Below, piece after piece: positions 13,301-23,900 of a stretch of 64,000 nucleotides of DNA. A program made the translations under genes and the position numbers. The notes beneath the pieces are model-generated. The model was not told the origin of the DNA and searched no databases. It was given only the letters and a program-made list of their open reading frames with translations. Numbering within the stretch: the stretch's first letter is position 1; each line of letters opens with the position of its first letter. Origin of the DNA: Oasisia sp. SBJ-2009 (taxonomy: Eukaryota; Annelida; Polychaeta; Sabellida; Siboglinidae); assembly GCA_964017155.1 (NCBI GenBank), contig OZ024862.1:40542675-40606674 (forward strand), in the 5' to 3' direction.

Positions 13301-13707
13301 AGGTCTGTGTGAGCGATAATACGTGTAATTTATATATGTTTACATTTAAGTATAACTTAGTTGTGTTATGTGATAATTATAAAATAAACCGTCACAAACA
13401 AACATTTTGCATAACAGTGCACGAATAGAAATATTACTAGCGTGGTTTGCATGTGGAATATTTGGCGGTAATTATCATACGAGCTTCGACTCGTCTCCAA
13501 CGAAGCCAAGGCAAAGCAAAGGCCAAAGCTTCTTTGACAACGCGAAATTAGGACAAACTAAATTCATCATCGCAACTATATTACACTGCCAAAATACCTA
13601 TGGCACACCTAACAGATACAGCATGTCATGATACAGTTCACTGTGACGATGCTTACTGATTCTCCCGTGCTTTTCTTTTTCTTGCCGTCTTTCTTTCTCG
13701 ATGTCAT
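687..13707 (-). CDS. CEP89: CEP89 (centrosomal protein 89), 5' part, 11 visible coding exons
   Basis: Coiled-coil protein of the centriolar distal appendages, needed in vertebrates for docking the mother centriole and building cilia. Exons in coding order (minus strand): 13657-13707 (start, MTSRKKDGKKKKSTGES), 10797-11005 or 9052-9281 (alternatives), 7073-7173, 5869-5921, 4659-4832, 4190-4283, 3114-3311, 2441-2602, 1653-1798, 1110-1160, 687-770. Phases agree throughout, giving 441 codons with the 10797 exon. The N-terminal half is Ser/Pro/Thr-rich and disordered; from 3311 leftward it is heptad-rich Lys/Gln/Glu coiled coil. Identification rests on VHKLNAELSRYQAKFR, then GLPLKGPKPSWL, then KYLAPLLVAYDD, in the same order as human CEP89. 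Human CEP89 has 783 residues, so the rest lies beyond the left edge. One intron (5922-7072) uses a GC donor. The first exon and the second-exon choice are inference from phase. Confidence 0.85.
1479..1585. repeat. 21-base minisatellite, five copies
   Basis: Units of CACCTGAACAGTAACACAAC plus one base, with minor variants, inside the CEP89 intron between exons 1110-1160 and 1653-1798. It is not adjacent to a splice site. Confidence 0.85.
1799..2332. repeat. 49-base minisatellite abutting a CEP89 acceptor
   Basis: About ten units of 49 bases (each with GAACACAAGACATG and TACAGTCTGACTGATAG) start exactly at the acceptor of the CEP89 exon 1653-1798. The unit edge carries TCTATGAACAC, which on the minus strand includes the TCATAG acceptor, so the acceptor itself is duplicated in several copies. 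Confidence 0.85.
2872..3113. repeat. 53-base repeat of an exon end plus donor (CEP89)
   Basis: Four extra copies, at exactly 53-base spacing, of the last part of CEP89 exon 3114-3311 with its donor GTAAGTG. Copies of CTTAC begin at 2897, 2950, 3003, 3056 and 3109. On the minus strand each copy reads as exon end, donor, then a TGA soon after the donor. Confidence 0.9.
3445..3860. repeat. 23-base minisatellite with higher-order structure
   Basis: Repeats of GATCCACCATGTGGTGCCAC plus three bases, alternating with a variant that contains GATCTGCCATGTGTTATCAC. It lies in the CEP89 intron between exons 3114-3311 and 4190-4283. Open frames of about 100 codons on the minus strand here are products of the repeat. 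Confidence 0.85.
4402..4431. repeat. TA dinucleotide run
   Basis: About 15 TA units within the CEP89 intron between exons 4190-4283 and 4659-4832. Confidence 0.95.
5922..6060. repeat. Short tandem repeat abutting a CEP89 acceptor
   Basis: Three to four degenerate copies of a unit of roughly 40-45 bases (CAATCAAGAGTGAAT, GTCATTCCAA) begin right at the acceptor of CEP89 exon 5869-5921. This is another case of repeat growth at a splice junction, though less regular than the others. Confidence 0.65.
6061..7072. other. AT-rich intron sequence, no gene seen
   Basis: CEP89 intron. Very AT-rich, with one short fragment near 6560-6600 (TAAAGCGCTGTATATCCGG) that resembles the end of a dispersed repeat also seen near 15.0, 15.8 and 48.0 kb. 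The donor of this intron, at 7072 on the minus strand, is GCAAGT rather than GTAAGT. Confidence 0.6.
7435..7474. repeat. CA dinucleotide repeat
   Basis: Imperfect CA run with ATG interruptions in the CEP89 intron between exons 7073-7173 and 9052-9281. Confidence 0.9.
8480..8665. repeat. Dispersed repeat shared with 32.94-33.18 kb
   Basis: The stretch contains ACATACAAACT, CTACGCGCCTG, GCTAATTGA, GATTTAAACAA and GCGCCTCTAGCGACTAAC in the same order as the segment at 32.94-33.18 kb inside NDUFB5. The second copy has an extra inverted half. I take both as copies of a non-autonomous mobile element of unknown class. Confidence 0.7.
9052..9281 (-). CDS. CEP89: CEP89 alternative second exon, copy A
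   Basis: Minus-strand exon with acceptor CTGCGCAG, 230 bases (phase 0 in, phase 2 out) and donor GTATGTGA. It ends with SNDTDTSLNDY followed by a short tail and joins cleanly to exon 7073-7173. Its end closely resembles the exon at 10797-11005 (TDETDTSLYDY, donor GTATGTGA). Both enter in phase 0 and leave in phase 2, so including both would break the frame. A stop codon lies in frame just upstream of the chosen acceptor, which fixes the start. Either copy could be a decayed duplicate. Confidence 0.55.
9500..10222. repeat. 49-base minisatellite, about 15 copies
   Basis: Units containing GTGAGTTCAGCATCAAAGAC then ACTACAGGAGAATGGGTACA, mostly at 49-base spacing. The array separates the two candidate second exons of CEP89. 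Confidence 0.9.
10234..10298. repeat. TA dinucleotide run
   Basis: About 32 TA units directly following the 49-base minisatellite. Unstable in length and likely hard to assemble. Confidence 0.95.
10797..11005 (-). CDS. CEP89: CEP89 alternative second exon, copy B
   Basis: Minus-strand exon of 209 bases with a good acceptor (pyrimidine-rich, ending TTTTGCCAG) and donor GTATGTGA. It enters in phase 0 from the start exon 13657-13707 and leaves in phase 2 into exon 7073-7173. The product is Ser/Thr/Pro-rich and ends TDETDTSLYDY plus a short tail. It has the better acceptor of the two copies, so I used it for the main chain. Confidence 0.6.
11406..12410. mobile_element. Non-autonomous hAT-type DNA transposon with target duplication
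   Basis: The 1005-base element begins CAGAGATGGAGCAAGTAC and ends with the inverse of CAGAGATGGAGTAATCGTAC. It is flanked by a perfect 8-base direct repeat CTATGCAT (11398-11405 and 12411-12418). An 8-base target duplication and CAGNGNTGG ends are the signature of the hAT superfamily. The subterminal regions are built from GTACTCGAGTAC palindromes on both sides. The centre has no open frame long enough for a transposase, so it must be moved in trans. Confidence 0.85.
12883..12966. other. Nested inverted repeat (possible hairpin)
   Basis: GGGAGCGTCT at 12883-12892 is the exact inverse of AGACGCTCCC at 12957-12966. Inside, TAGACGGGAG faces CTCCCGTGTTCTA, which pairs with one small bulge. The segment could fold into a two-step stem. 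It lies in the first CEP89 intron; role unknown. Confidence 0.6.
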
Positions 13708-13747
13708 TTTTATTCGAAATGTTCCGTCGTCGACAACAAATGTGAAA

Positions 13748-13759
13748 TGCGCATGCGCA
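13748..13759. promoter_or_regulatory. NRF1-type site in the presumed CEP89 promoter
   Basis: TGCGCATGCGCA is the full palindromic NRF1 (nuclear respiratory factor 1) consensus. It lies 41 bases upstream of the proposed CEP89 start codon at 13707 on the minus strand. NRF1 sites are typical of animal housekeeping promoters. This supports 13657-13707 as a real first exon. Confidence 0.65.
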
Positions 13760-13964
13760 AGGTTAGACACTTCTCCAAGTGCGCCCGGCTCGAGTCAGAG
13801 TAGTATTCACGTGTAAGATCACATTTTCTTTTGTATTCTCTTGTCTAATTTGTTATGGCGCCTACCATATAGCAACAATACTATCCCTTTTTGGTTCATA
13901 ACCTAACCAAAGGCTAAATCTTAAATTCGTTTGTGTTAGATGATAATTTTGAGTCTGATTTGAC

Positions 13965-14135
13965 GCCACCTAGGTCCTAGCCCTAGGCTAGAGTAGAGAC
14001 AGTAGTCATGAGTAGAGTCCTAGTCCTAGACCTAGGCATAGCTTCTAGTTCTACTCTAGTCTAGACATAAGTCATAGTCATGATATAGTCATAGACCTAG
14101 CCCTAGGTCTTAGGCCAGCCTAGGGTTAGGCTGTG
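13965..14135. repeat. CTAG-rich tract
   Basis: An unusual density of CTAG tetranucleotides, many as CCTAGG or TCTAGA palindromes, mixed with TAGTC/GACTA words. No fixed period is visible. It lies upstream of the presumed CEP89 promoter. Nature unknown. Confidence 0.6.
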
Positions 14136-14619
14136 TTTGACAGTTTGTTGTGCTATCACGATTATTATTTACATTATTTAACTGTAATAGATAATATATA
14201 ACAGAAAGGTGCAAGGCGCTGTTCATAGACATAGTATTTTTGCAACTGACAGATATCGTGCAATTATTAATCTAAGGCTAAGCGATTGTGAATAATTATG
14301 TGCATGATCTAAAAAGTAAAATTACATATTTTATACAAGTGTATATTTTATTTAAAAAAAAGCCTAAAGGTAGTTTCTTTGTTAAAGGGAAAACAAAGTC
14401 AATGTTTGGTTCATATGGGATTAACAGAGTTAATAAAAAGTAACAACTTCCAACAACAATCATATTTTTAACGTCAGTGGTTTACCAGGAAAAAAATGTA
14501 AAACACATAGACATAGAAAGTCTACAGACTACGCCATTTTAGAAACAAAATGACGTCAGAGAGTCTTCTTGGTCGGCGTGAACTGTGCATGCATATTATT
14601 ATCTGTTACTTTCTAACCT

Positions 14620-16300
14620 AACCACGAAAACGACCGCCAACAGCCGCCAAACTTCTCCCCACATTTCTTACATACATATACATACACTACATTACAAAAA
14701 AATCACTTGTATTCGTCTAACGAAGAAAATTCACAACAGAAACGCAAATCTTGGCGAACGGCAACTCGACAACTTCGACTACCGTAAACTCGCTATTATA
14801 AGTTAGCTTTACACAAAATACCGCTAGATGGCGCGCGAATATTTATTAACCTTACTGCATTCGCACGCGCGAATTAGTTTAATTAATTATAAATAATATA
14901 ATAATAATTAGCTGCATCACTATGATCTGCAGAAAATGTTAAACGGCAAACTAAGGCAACGCTTTGGTGATATGGGTCTAATAGAGTTGATAAAAAATAA
15001 CAATTTAATATACAAATATATAATTTTATTAGTTTATTTTATATAGCGCCAAATCCACAATTCTCTTCTCTTCTATTCAACATACTGTTATTAAAGTATA
15101 TACAATAATAAGAATGCTACCCACAGGTAATATTTAAAAATAAATATTAAAAATACATGTGTCTGCATAATTATCCAAAATTGCCTATTAGTTATAAAAG
15201 AAAAAGGAAATTACGTGTTTTTCAATGAAGTCACATTATTTATTTTATCAATATTTCTATAAACATCCCGCGTGTACTACGAGCATGCAAGCTTATATTA
15301 CATAAGCGATGTTTTAACAATAATAACTAAAACAATAACATGTTAATATTACTGTTTTTAAATCCTTCTTTTTCTACCACCATAATATTTCCAATATATA
15401 TTCATATTCCTTTTTACATTTTAGTGATTTATTGTTCCGATAATTAATAAAGTGTCTTGTTCAAAAATAATTATTATTACATATCTGATGGTGGAAATGT
15501 CATTCATGAGTAGAACAAATAGCTTCAGTAATATGTTCTTATGCATAATGGTTGTGTATGTGCTGAATGAAAATTATTATTACGTCGTACTTATTTTACT
15601 ACTTTAATTATTTATTACTATTAACCATACTTTTATATTCATTTATTACAATTGTTGTTATGTAATTTGTATGTTTATTTATGACTGATAAGTCAGCTTA
15701 GTTAATGATATAGAAACATGTATTTTCATTATTTATTTTTAAATAATATTACATAAATAAAATATTATATTATAATAAAAAAAATGTTTGTTTATTTAAT
15801 ATAGCGCCACATCCAATTTAAACTTGTTCATGGCGTTTTACATACATTAAAATGCTAAACAACAAATACACACCAGAAGAAAAAAAAACATAAATATACT
15901 AGAAACATATATGAACAATTATAAAAATAAAATATCAATATAAAAATAATAAAACTTAAATTTCCTGCAAATTATAGTGATGATAATAATTAATTATTAT
16001 TATTATATTATTTATAAGTAATTAAACTATTTCGCGCGTGTGAAGTAAAACAATTAAATATTCGCAGTCAGAAACGTGGCGTCTAGCGGTATTTTGTGTA
16101 AAGCTTTTAAAAGCGATTTTACGGTACCGCTGGGCGGCCGAACAAGTTGTACTCGAGGTCTGCGCGTTTTTGTGTGTGAATTTTCTTCGTTAGAGGAATG
16201 CAAGAGATTTTATTACATAACATAGTGTATGCATATGTATGTAAGATATGTGAGGAGACGTTTGGCGGCTGTTGGTGGTCGTTTTGATGGTTTGGTCAAT
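14620..16300. mobile_element. Large inverted-repeat element, AT-rich centre
   Basis: The left arm (about 14620-14945) and right arm (about 15960-16300) are imperfect inverted copies. Shared landmarks in order are ACCAACAGCCGCCAAAC-like, CTAACGAAGAAAATTCACA, TTTACACAAAATACCGCTAG, CGCGAA and AATTATAAATAATATAAT. The 1 kb between them is extremely AT-rich and non-coding and carries two direct copies of a TATAGCGCC-containing word (about 15035-15057 and 15790-15815). I found no clear target duplication. A foldback-type DNA transposon is likely. Confidence 0.7.
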
Positions 16301-17290
16301 CAAATCGGGTCGTCTAGGATCCGCGCTGTGTCTGTGACTGTCCAAACGAATCCACCGAACCACTGTTTCAGTTCTGCTCGATTCATAGGTTAACAAGAAG
16401 ACATCTTACTGATACTGTCTTTCACTGTACTATTACTATAAGCGTTTGAGGAACAGTGTGGCATATTGATGTCGCGATTTCGTTGTAAACCGACGTAAGG
16501 CAACTTTTAGCGTACCGCTTGGCTCTCTGTTATGACAGCTGAACCAGCAGACGACTCTCTGACGTATTACTTTTCCAAGCTGCTGGGTTGTGATTGGTTG
16601 CAAGGTCCAAGATGGGCCGGTTCATTGTGTCGGTGATTTAGCTAGATTTTCCCATTTTAAGACCACTTTCTGAGGTAACCACTAAGGTGAAAAATTGGAT
16701 TGTAGATGCAAATGATTAGCTAGTGTAAACTCTTTTAGGTGCATAACACTAAACTGTTGCCTTTTTTCACTTTAAGACATCATCCATTCTTAGATGTAAG
16801 ATTGGTAAAACTTTTTTAAATTGACTCCCTAACAAACCTGTTCACCTGAACACCCTCTCAACTTCTAAGTTCTATGCCTATATGGGAAGCATTCAGCCAC
16901 ACTGAATATTTGCACATTGACCCAACCATACACATTTATCTACAATACTTACTTGGGACGAGTAGCGATTAGGTGACATCCAGTCTATTATCCTAGCAAT
17001 GGCTATTGGCAGGCTATACACAGTAAATTCAAGAAGGCACAGAGCACTGTAACTATCAAACAAGATCAAGAATCCATTGTTTTATTCTGCACCACAGCGC
17101 ACATCTTTGGCTTGTCACCTGAAGAACTTGTATGTTACTGCCAGGCTTTTGAGGTGGCATTATCCATTAAAATCTAATTGCTTGGGTCCCATGGTAGAAA
17201 ATGCATATCCACTGTGTACAGCCATAGTAGCCAGTAGATCACTAACAAATCACTATACCTTGATAACCTGACACAAAACAACAATGACAT
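16301..17290. other. Region upstream of GPAA1, no coding exon seen
   Basis: A CCAAT-type word (GATTGGTTGC near 16593) and GTCCAAGATGGGCCGG, similar to a YY1 site, lie near 16590-16625. GPAA1's first coding exon starts just after an acceptor (TTTATAG, ending 17958), so a non-coding 5' exon must exist upstream; this segment is the likeliest place. I could not fix its donor. Confidence 0.4.
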
Positions 17291-17294
17291 ATGA

Positions 17295-17432
17295 CTAATC
17301 TTTGCAACAGCCAGGTGAAATGGAGCTTGAGCAAACTTTCCCGTGTTCCAAAGCAGCAGTCCACAGGATTCTAACCGAGGTTCTCTTGACCAGTAGCCCG
17401 ATGCTCTTAACCACTGTGCTGAGTGTGATCTA
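17295..17432 (-). mobile_element. SINE head, tRNA-derived
   Basis: On the minus strand the segment reads GTGGTTAAGAGCA (A-box-like), then GAACCTCGGTTAGAATCC (B-box-like), followed by sequence that matches the element at 50.0-50.3 kb (GTTTG then TCACTC-type words). RNA polymerase III boxes without a cloverleaf point to a tRNA-derived SINE. Confidence 0.55.
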
Positions 17433-17979
17433 CATATAAACAACATGTAAAACAGTTACCCGGGTAGTTGGCATTTTGCATGGTAATGAAGGTTAAGTCT
17501 AGAAAAGGCTATGTCCAAACTGTGGTTATATTGTGGAAAGCATTAATAAGCATTAGACCCAAATAAGACCGTAATCATATATATCTGCTGTAATGTTAGT
17601 AGTAAACTAAGTTTGAAGGACAATGTATGTTGGGGAAATGAAACTTCAGTCATTCAGGTGATGTCCATGTGATGGGTCAGCCAAGTGTTACTCATTGTTG
17701 GAAATAAATTGTCATTTACTAATTGCAAAGCTCAGCTTTCATTGAAGAAATTGTATGTTGTTGTAACATTAATACTTCATGATTGGTTGTATTTATTTAT
17801 ATCATGAATGCAGTTAAAAACAATTTGTTCTCTTGCATCTTTCTCCACCAATCTGGTGGAAATGCAGTAAACTTTGTTGGTTGATGTAGACATGAAAAAT
17901 GTTTATGAGATAGTTATATAATTTCCTGATAATCATTCATTTATATTAATGTTTATAGGCTTGCAAGTGACGAAAAGAG

Positions 17980-20900
17980 ATGGGCTTATTAAGTAATCCA
18001 AAGACGCGGCAGAAGTTGACGAACATCATTCTTCGGTACAACAACAAGTTGTGCTTTGTCTGCTACCTGGTTGGGTTGTCTTGGTTTCTCGCACTTGCAT
18101 ATACCCCTTTCAATGCCAAGACATATTTCTCAGAGAATGCACTGCTGCCAGGTAAGAAGAATCTTTCATATGTCACCTGTAAAATGATTCCTTTTAGGAG
18201 CCACCAATCATGGTTCACACCTGTAGAGATAGCTTAAAGATGAATCTGAATATGTGAATGTTATGTATATTTGCATGTTTTATCATTATCTGTTTAATGC
18301 AGTTCCTTTCTCCCGCTACACTAAAGATTCAATGTACCCGGTAGTAGTATTTTATGTGATTAGAGAATAATTAATAACTGCACATAGTAAATTAATAAAC
18401 ATTAAATCTAAGAGGTCCAAGCCATCTAGGATGAACACTTTAACATAAAAAAGTAGAGGTTTGATTATTGAGTTAGATAGCAGGAGAACCAATCAATGTT
18501 GTAGGTTTGGTGAAGTCAAACGCACACAGTGACAGTGGGGCCAGCAACTACCTAAGAAACCTCAAAGATGAATTACGACTCAGTAAGGAGACCAGAAAAA
18601 AACAAAGGTGGTGCATTCATGTCTTTTACAATTCAGTAGAACTTGATTTGGGCAACTAAGCCTTCTGCACTGCCAATGTATTTTCAATCTAAATATGTTC
18701 TGCATGTAAGAATAAAGAAAGATAACGTGGAGCTATTGATATGGTAAATAGTGATTTCTTCTAGTAGTTGCTATGATATTGTATGTACACTGTTATCTGC
18801 AAATCACTCTTAACACGTGAAAGTAGCATTCAAATGACATGACTTCAAAAAGTCATCCATTTTATAAACATAAAAAGTCATCCATTTTATAAACATAAAA
18901 AGTCATCCATTTTATAAACATAAAATGGATCTGCAGTTTTGAGAGTTTCACTGAAATTCTTTGCAATGGTAAATATATTTTGATAAATGTAAAGGTGTAA
19001 ATAAAAAATCTGAATACACAACTATAAATTAACTCACTTTTAAGAAATATTGTTTATGTAATTATTCTTTCAACTTGATGAACATTTTCATTAAAGGAAA
19101 GCCACATTATTTGTTGGTCGCCAAGCCCTTATTTAAGTTTGTCAATTTGTCAGCTTACCTGTTCTACTGGGTATTTATCATATACCCGTTTGTGCATAAA
19201 AACCCTGTTACCTTGTCACAGAATCTATGGCTAATTGAGGATATAACATATAAGTATTACTTTATTTATATGTATGTCATAATGTCTGTTTGGCATGTTT
19301 CTCACCTTTTACTAATGTTTCATTACATAACATCTTAGAGACCCTTCATCTTCGTGGTTTCCATATCTGAATGCAATAAGAACTGTACATGCGGTATCGA
19401 CTGCAAATCATGCAAAACATGGATTTAAACCAGAAAATAATTATTATATGGTAATATGAACAGGTTGAGACTAGCGTCTTTTGTTGGCAGCATTCCATCG
19501 AGCTGGCTAGAGGCACAGTTACGTCAGCTTGGACTTGATACTTATGTGCAGAACTTCACTTTCAAATATCCTGTTGGAATTCTCAAGGGCCATGTAAGTT
19601 ATCAATTTATGTCACCTGTTATTTTTGTGCGGCGTGATTGCTGAGTCGCATGATAGCCAAGATTTAGCAAAAGTTTCTATGTGTATAATAGTTTTTTTAA
19701 GTTCAAATGCATATTATAAATGGAGATAGCATTAAACAAAATTGTTCTGACCGTGTGTGAACTAGAGAGTTAGAACTCTAAACATTGTGGTAATGCACAG
19801 TTTGGCGTATACATCTTGACGGAATACAGTAATGATAATAATATAAGCATTTAGTATTTGCCATGTATCCAAATAAAATACGTGCTTAAAGGTGCTAAAA
19901 ATATATAGATCATGATTAATTGATTAATATACGTTAATGCATTAAATTAGCTAAAATTAGTTACCAAAAAAACTGAAGTGACAGCATAATGCAGGATGCA
20001 CCACTGGGAACTTTCAATGGTGTGTCGTAGAAATGGTGTCCTTCGTGACATGGCAATAGATTTTAAGCCTTTTTGCAATTGTAAAATGCATTATTTCTAA
20101 TTTACTATAGAATTGTGGATTTTTTCCGAGCCCACTATCTTACGTGAAACAATCGTCTGTATTCTCAATGAAGCCTTCATTCTAAATGTGACATATTGAA
20201 TGTTTCAAGGACATGTTAGTGATGCTATTTATAGGCATATGAAGGCCAGAATGTCTATGGCATATTGCGGGCTCCAAAGACGGCGAGTACCGAGGCGATT
20301 GTGTTGACTGCTCCGTTCAGACCTGGTGGCAGCCCCAGAGACAGCACCAATCCTGGCATCGCACTCATGCTGCACCTCGCAAAGTCATTCCGAAGTAAGT
20401 CACACAGCTCAAGGACAAGCTAACATCTCTCATGCGCTTCTACTGATAATGAAGGTGTACAAGCATCTGTCTCAGTCTTTGCATCTTCACTAGCAGTCTC
20501 AGTATCATCAGACAGAGTTTTCACCAGAAATCACTGTCTCACCAGTTAGTGACTTCTCCAGCAGTCTCTGTCTCACCAATTACAGCTGGTAGTAAAACTG
20601 TGTGATTTGCTGAATGTTTGCACACGAGCCTGTCCCATTGTGAGGTGTTGCACAGAGACTTCACTGGACAGTGGCTTCTTCTGTTGCACAGGACACACCT
20701 ACTGGGCGAAGGACATCATCTTCCTGGTCACAGAGCATGAGGAGATTGGTATCCAGGCCTGGCTGAATGCCTACCACCACTCACACAATGACTGTGAGTA
20801 CAGAGTACTGAGATGACAGGCACACCTGGATGAGTGTGGATACAGAAGCTGAGACGTGGCTGTGTGTGGGAATGTGAATATATACAATGAACATACATGA

Positions 20901-23900
20901 CTGAATATACATTTGTATTGGAAAGGTTATTTTGAGGGATTTGGTATGGTGTGAATTGTAAATGGCATCAAATTGAAAGTTCAGACAATCACTTGATAAT
21001 GCAAAATCCTGAGCAACCCACTCAAAATAACTTGGGTTGTGACCAAGTGGTTCAGAACTGCTGTGATCACATTACAAAATTGTTGGCAGATGAACTGTAT
21101 GTGATCATGTTACAAATGTGTTGGCAGATGAACTGTATGTGATCATGTTACATATGTGTTGGCAGATGAACTGTATGTGATCATGTTACAAATGTGTTGG
21201 CAGATTAACTGTATGTGATCATGTTACAAATGTGTTGGCAGATTAACTGTATGTGATCATGTTACAAATGTGTTGGCAGATGAACTGTATGTGATCATGT
21301 TACAGATGTGTTGGCAGATGAACTGTGTGTGATCACATTACAGATGTGTTGGCAGATGAACTGTATGTGATCACATTACAGATGTGTTGGCAGATGAACT
21401 TTATGTGATCACATTACAGATGTGTTGGCAGATGAACTGTATGTGATCACATTACAGATGTGTTGGCAGAAGAACTGTATGTTATCACATTACAGATGTG
21501 TTGGCAGATGAACTGTATGTGATCACATTACACATGTGTTGGCAGATGAACTTATGTGATCACATTACAGATGTGTTGGCAGATGAACTGTATGTGATCA
21601 CATTGCAGATGTGTTGGCAGATGAACTGTGTGTGATCACATTACAGATGTTTTGGCAGATGAACTGTACGTGATCACTTTACAGATGTGTTGGCAGATGA
21701 ACTGTACGTGATCACTTTACAGATGTGTTGGCAGATGAACTGTATGTGATCACATTACAGATGTGTTGGCAGATGACCTGTATGTGATCACATTACAGAT
21801 GCGTTGGCAGATGAACTTATGTGATCACATTACAGATGTGTTGGCAGATGAACTGTATGTGATCACATTACAGATGCGTTGGCAGATGAACTAATGTGAT
21901 CACATTACAGATGTGTTGGCAGATGAACTAATGTAATCACATTACAGATGTGTTGGCAGATGAACTAATGTGATCACATTACAGATGTGTTGGCAGATGA
22001 ACTAATGTGATCACGTTACAGATGTGTTGGCAGATGAACTGTACGTGATCCCGTTACAGATGTGTTGGCAGATGAACTGTACGTGATCACGTTACAGATA
22101 TGTTGGCAGATGAACTGTACGTGATCACGTTACAGATGTGTTGGCAGATGAACTAATGTGATCACATTACAGATGTGTTGGCAGATGAACTAATGTGATC
22201 ACATTACAGATGTGTTGGCGGGAGAGTTGCAAGGCCGCAGTGGGTCCCTCCAGGCAGCACTCTGTCTGGAGATTGCTCATGAGGAGATCACGCGATTCAA
22301 CATCAAGCTGGAAGGGTTGAATGGTCAGCTTCCTAACCTTGACCTGGTCAACACTGCAATGCAGCTGTGTCGTGACCAGGGAATGCAGCCAACACTGCAA
22401 AAACAGGTGTGTATTGAATGTAAGAGAGAAGCATAACAATAGAAGACTATCAAACAGCACTGGTCGTAGAGAGACTTCTACACCACTGGTTGTAGAACAG
22501 CGTTGGTCTAATAACACTTTTTGACAGGACAAGATCTAACTAAATATGCTGCGGCATCACATAATTGTTTCAGCTATCTAACATGACTCACTGTAGAAAA
22601 ACGGCTGTATAATGGGATAAACTGAATACGGAATACTGCATGTTGGGGGTGTCATTTTAAGGACTTCACATTACACTTCCTCTTCAGACTGACTACTGGG
22701 ACCCAAAGTCCTACGAGGGCTTTGAGCGGTCGCTCAAGACGATGCTACTGATGATGTGGAACATGGCCCACGGCACACCCACCGGCAATCACGGCCTCTT
22801 CCACCAGTACAATGTCGAGGCCGTCACTCTGCAGAGTGTCCGCATCAAGAACTCACGGCGCTACTTCAGCTTCAGTCAGATGTCTAGGTACTGGTTCTAT
22901 GTTATCATTGGTTCTATGTTATCATTGGTTATATGTTATCATTGGTTCTATGTTATCATTGGTTATGTTATCATTGTTTATATGTTATCATTGGTTATAT
23001 ATTATCATTGGTTATATGTTATCATTGGTTATATGTTATCATTGGTTATATGATATGATTAAGCATGCCATTTTTGGCATCTCTGAATTTGATTGTTCAT
23101 GGATATAGCCGTTATAGAAGTGTTACTATCACTTGTTATTACATGACTTGTCAGCAGGTTGCAACGTATTTGATATGATCTCTGTAGACATTACAGACAG
23201 TGAATTTGGTATGGTCTCTACAAACATTACAGACAGTGAATTTGGTATGGTCTCTACAAACATTGCAACCAGTGTGTTTGATATGATCTCTACAAACATT
23301 ACAAAAAGTGTATTTGATATTATCTCTACTGGCATTACAAACAGCATATTTGATATCATCTCTAAAGACATTACAAACAGCATATTTGATCTGATCTCTA
23401 CAGACACTATAAACACCATCTTTGATATAATCTCTACAGACATTACAAACAGCATATTTGATATGATCTCTACAGGGATTACAAACAGCATATTTGATAT
23501 GATCTCTACAGACATTACAAACAGCATATTTGATATGATCTCTACAGACATTACAAACAGCATATTTGGTATGATCTCGACAGACACTACAAACAGCGTA
23601 TTTTATATGATCTATACAGACACTACAAACAGCGTATTTTATACGATCTCGACAGACAGTGCCTGACGAGTGCTGTAACATGTCTGTGTGTTCCAGTATA
23701 GTTGAGGGGATCTTCCGGAGTCTCAACAACCTCCTGGAGCGCTTCCACCAGTCCTTCTTCTTCTACCTGCTTCCAGCCACCAACCGCTACGTGTCCATTG
23801 GCCTCTACATGCCTCCCTTCGCTGTCCTCGCACTGCCGGTGCTCTTCAAGATATCCTTCAAAGCTTTGCTAACTCGTAACAGATTATTGTAGTTAATATC

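Noticed and set aside
17174..17446. 90-codon minus-strand frame
   Set aside because: It coincides with the SINE head and has no coding features of its own.
19462..19490. Earlier acceptors for GPAA1 exon 3 at the ACAG or TTGAG words
   Set aside because: The later acceptor after a strong pyrimidine tract (TTTTGTTGGCAG) fits the phase and aligns directly with human IPSSWLE-type sequence; the earlier ones add residues that do not match.
21050..22209. Regular repeats at 36-38 bases that resemble a CRISPR array
   Set aside because: The units are joined directly with no unique spacers, and the host DNA is animal; it is a tandem minisatellite.
23129..23729. Open frames of 150-190 codons on both strands that look like a repeat protein
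   Set aside because: They are the 36-base intronic minisatellite, whose period is a multiple of three; the array ends 37 bases before a clear GPAA1 acceptor.
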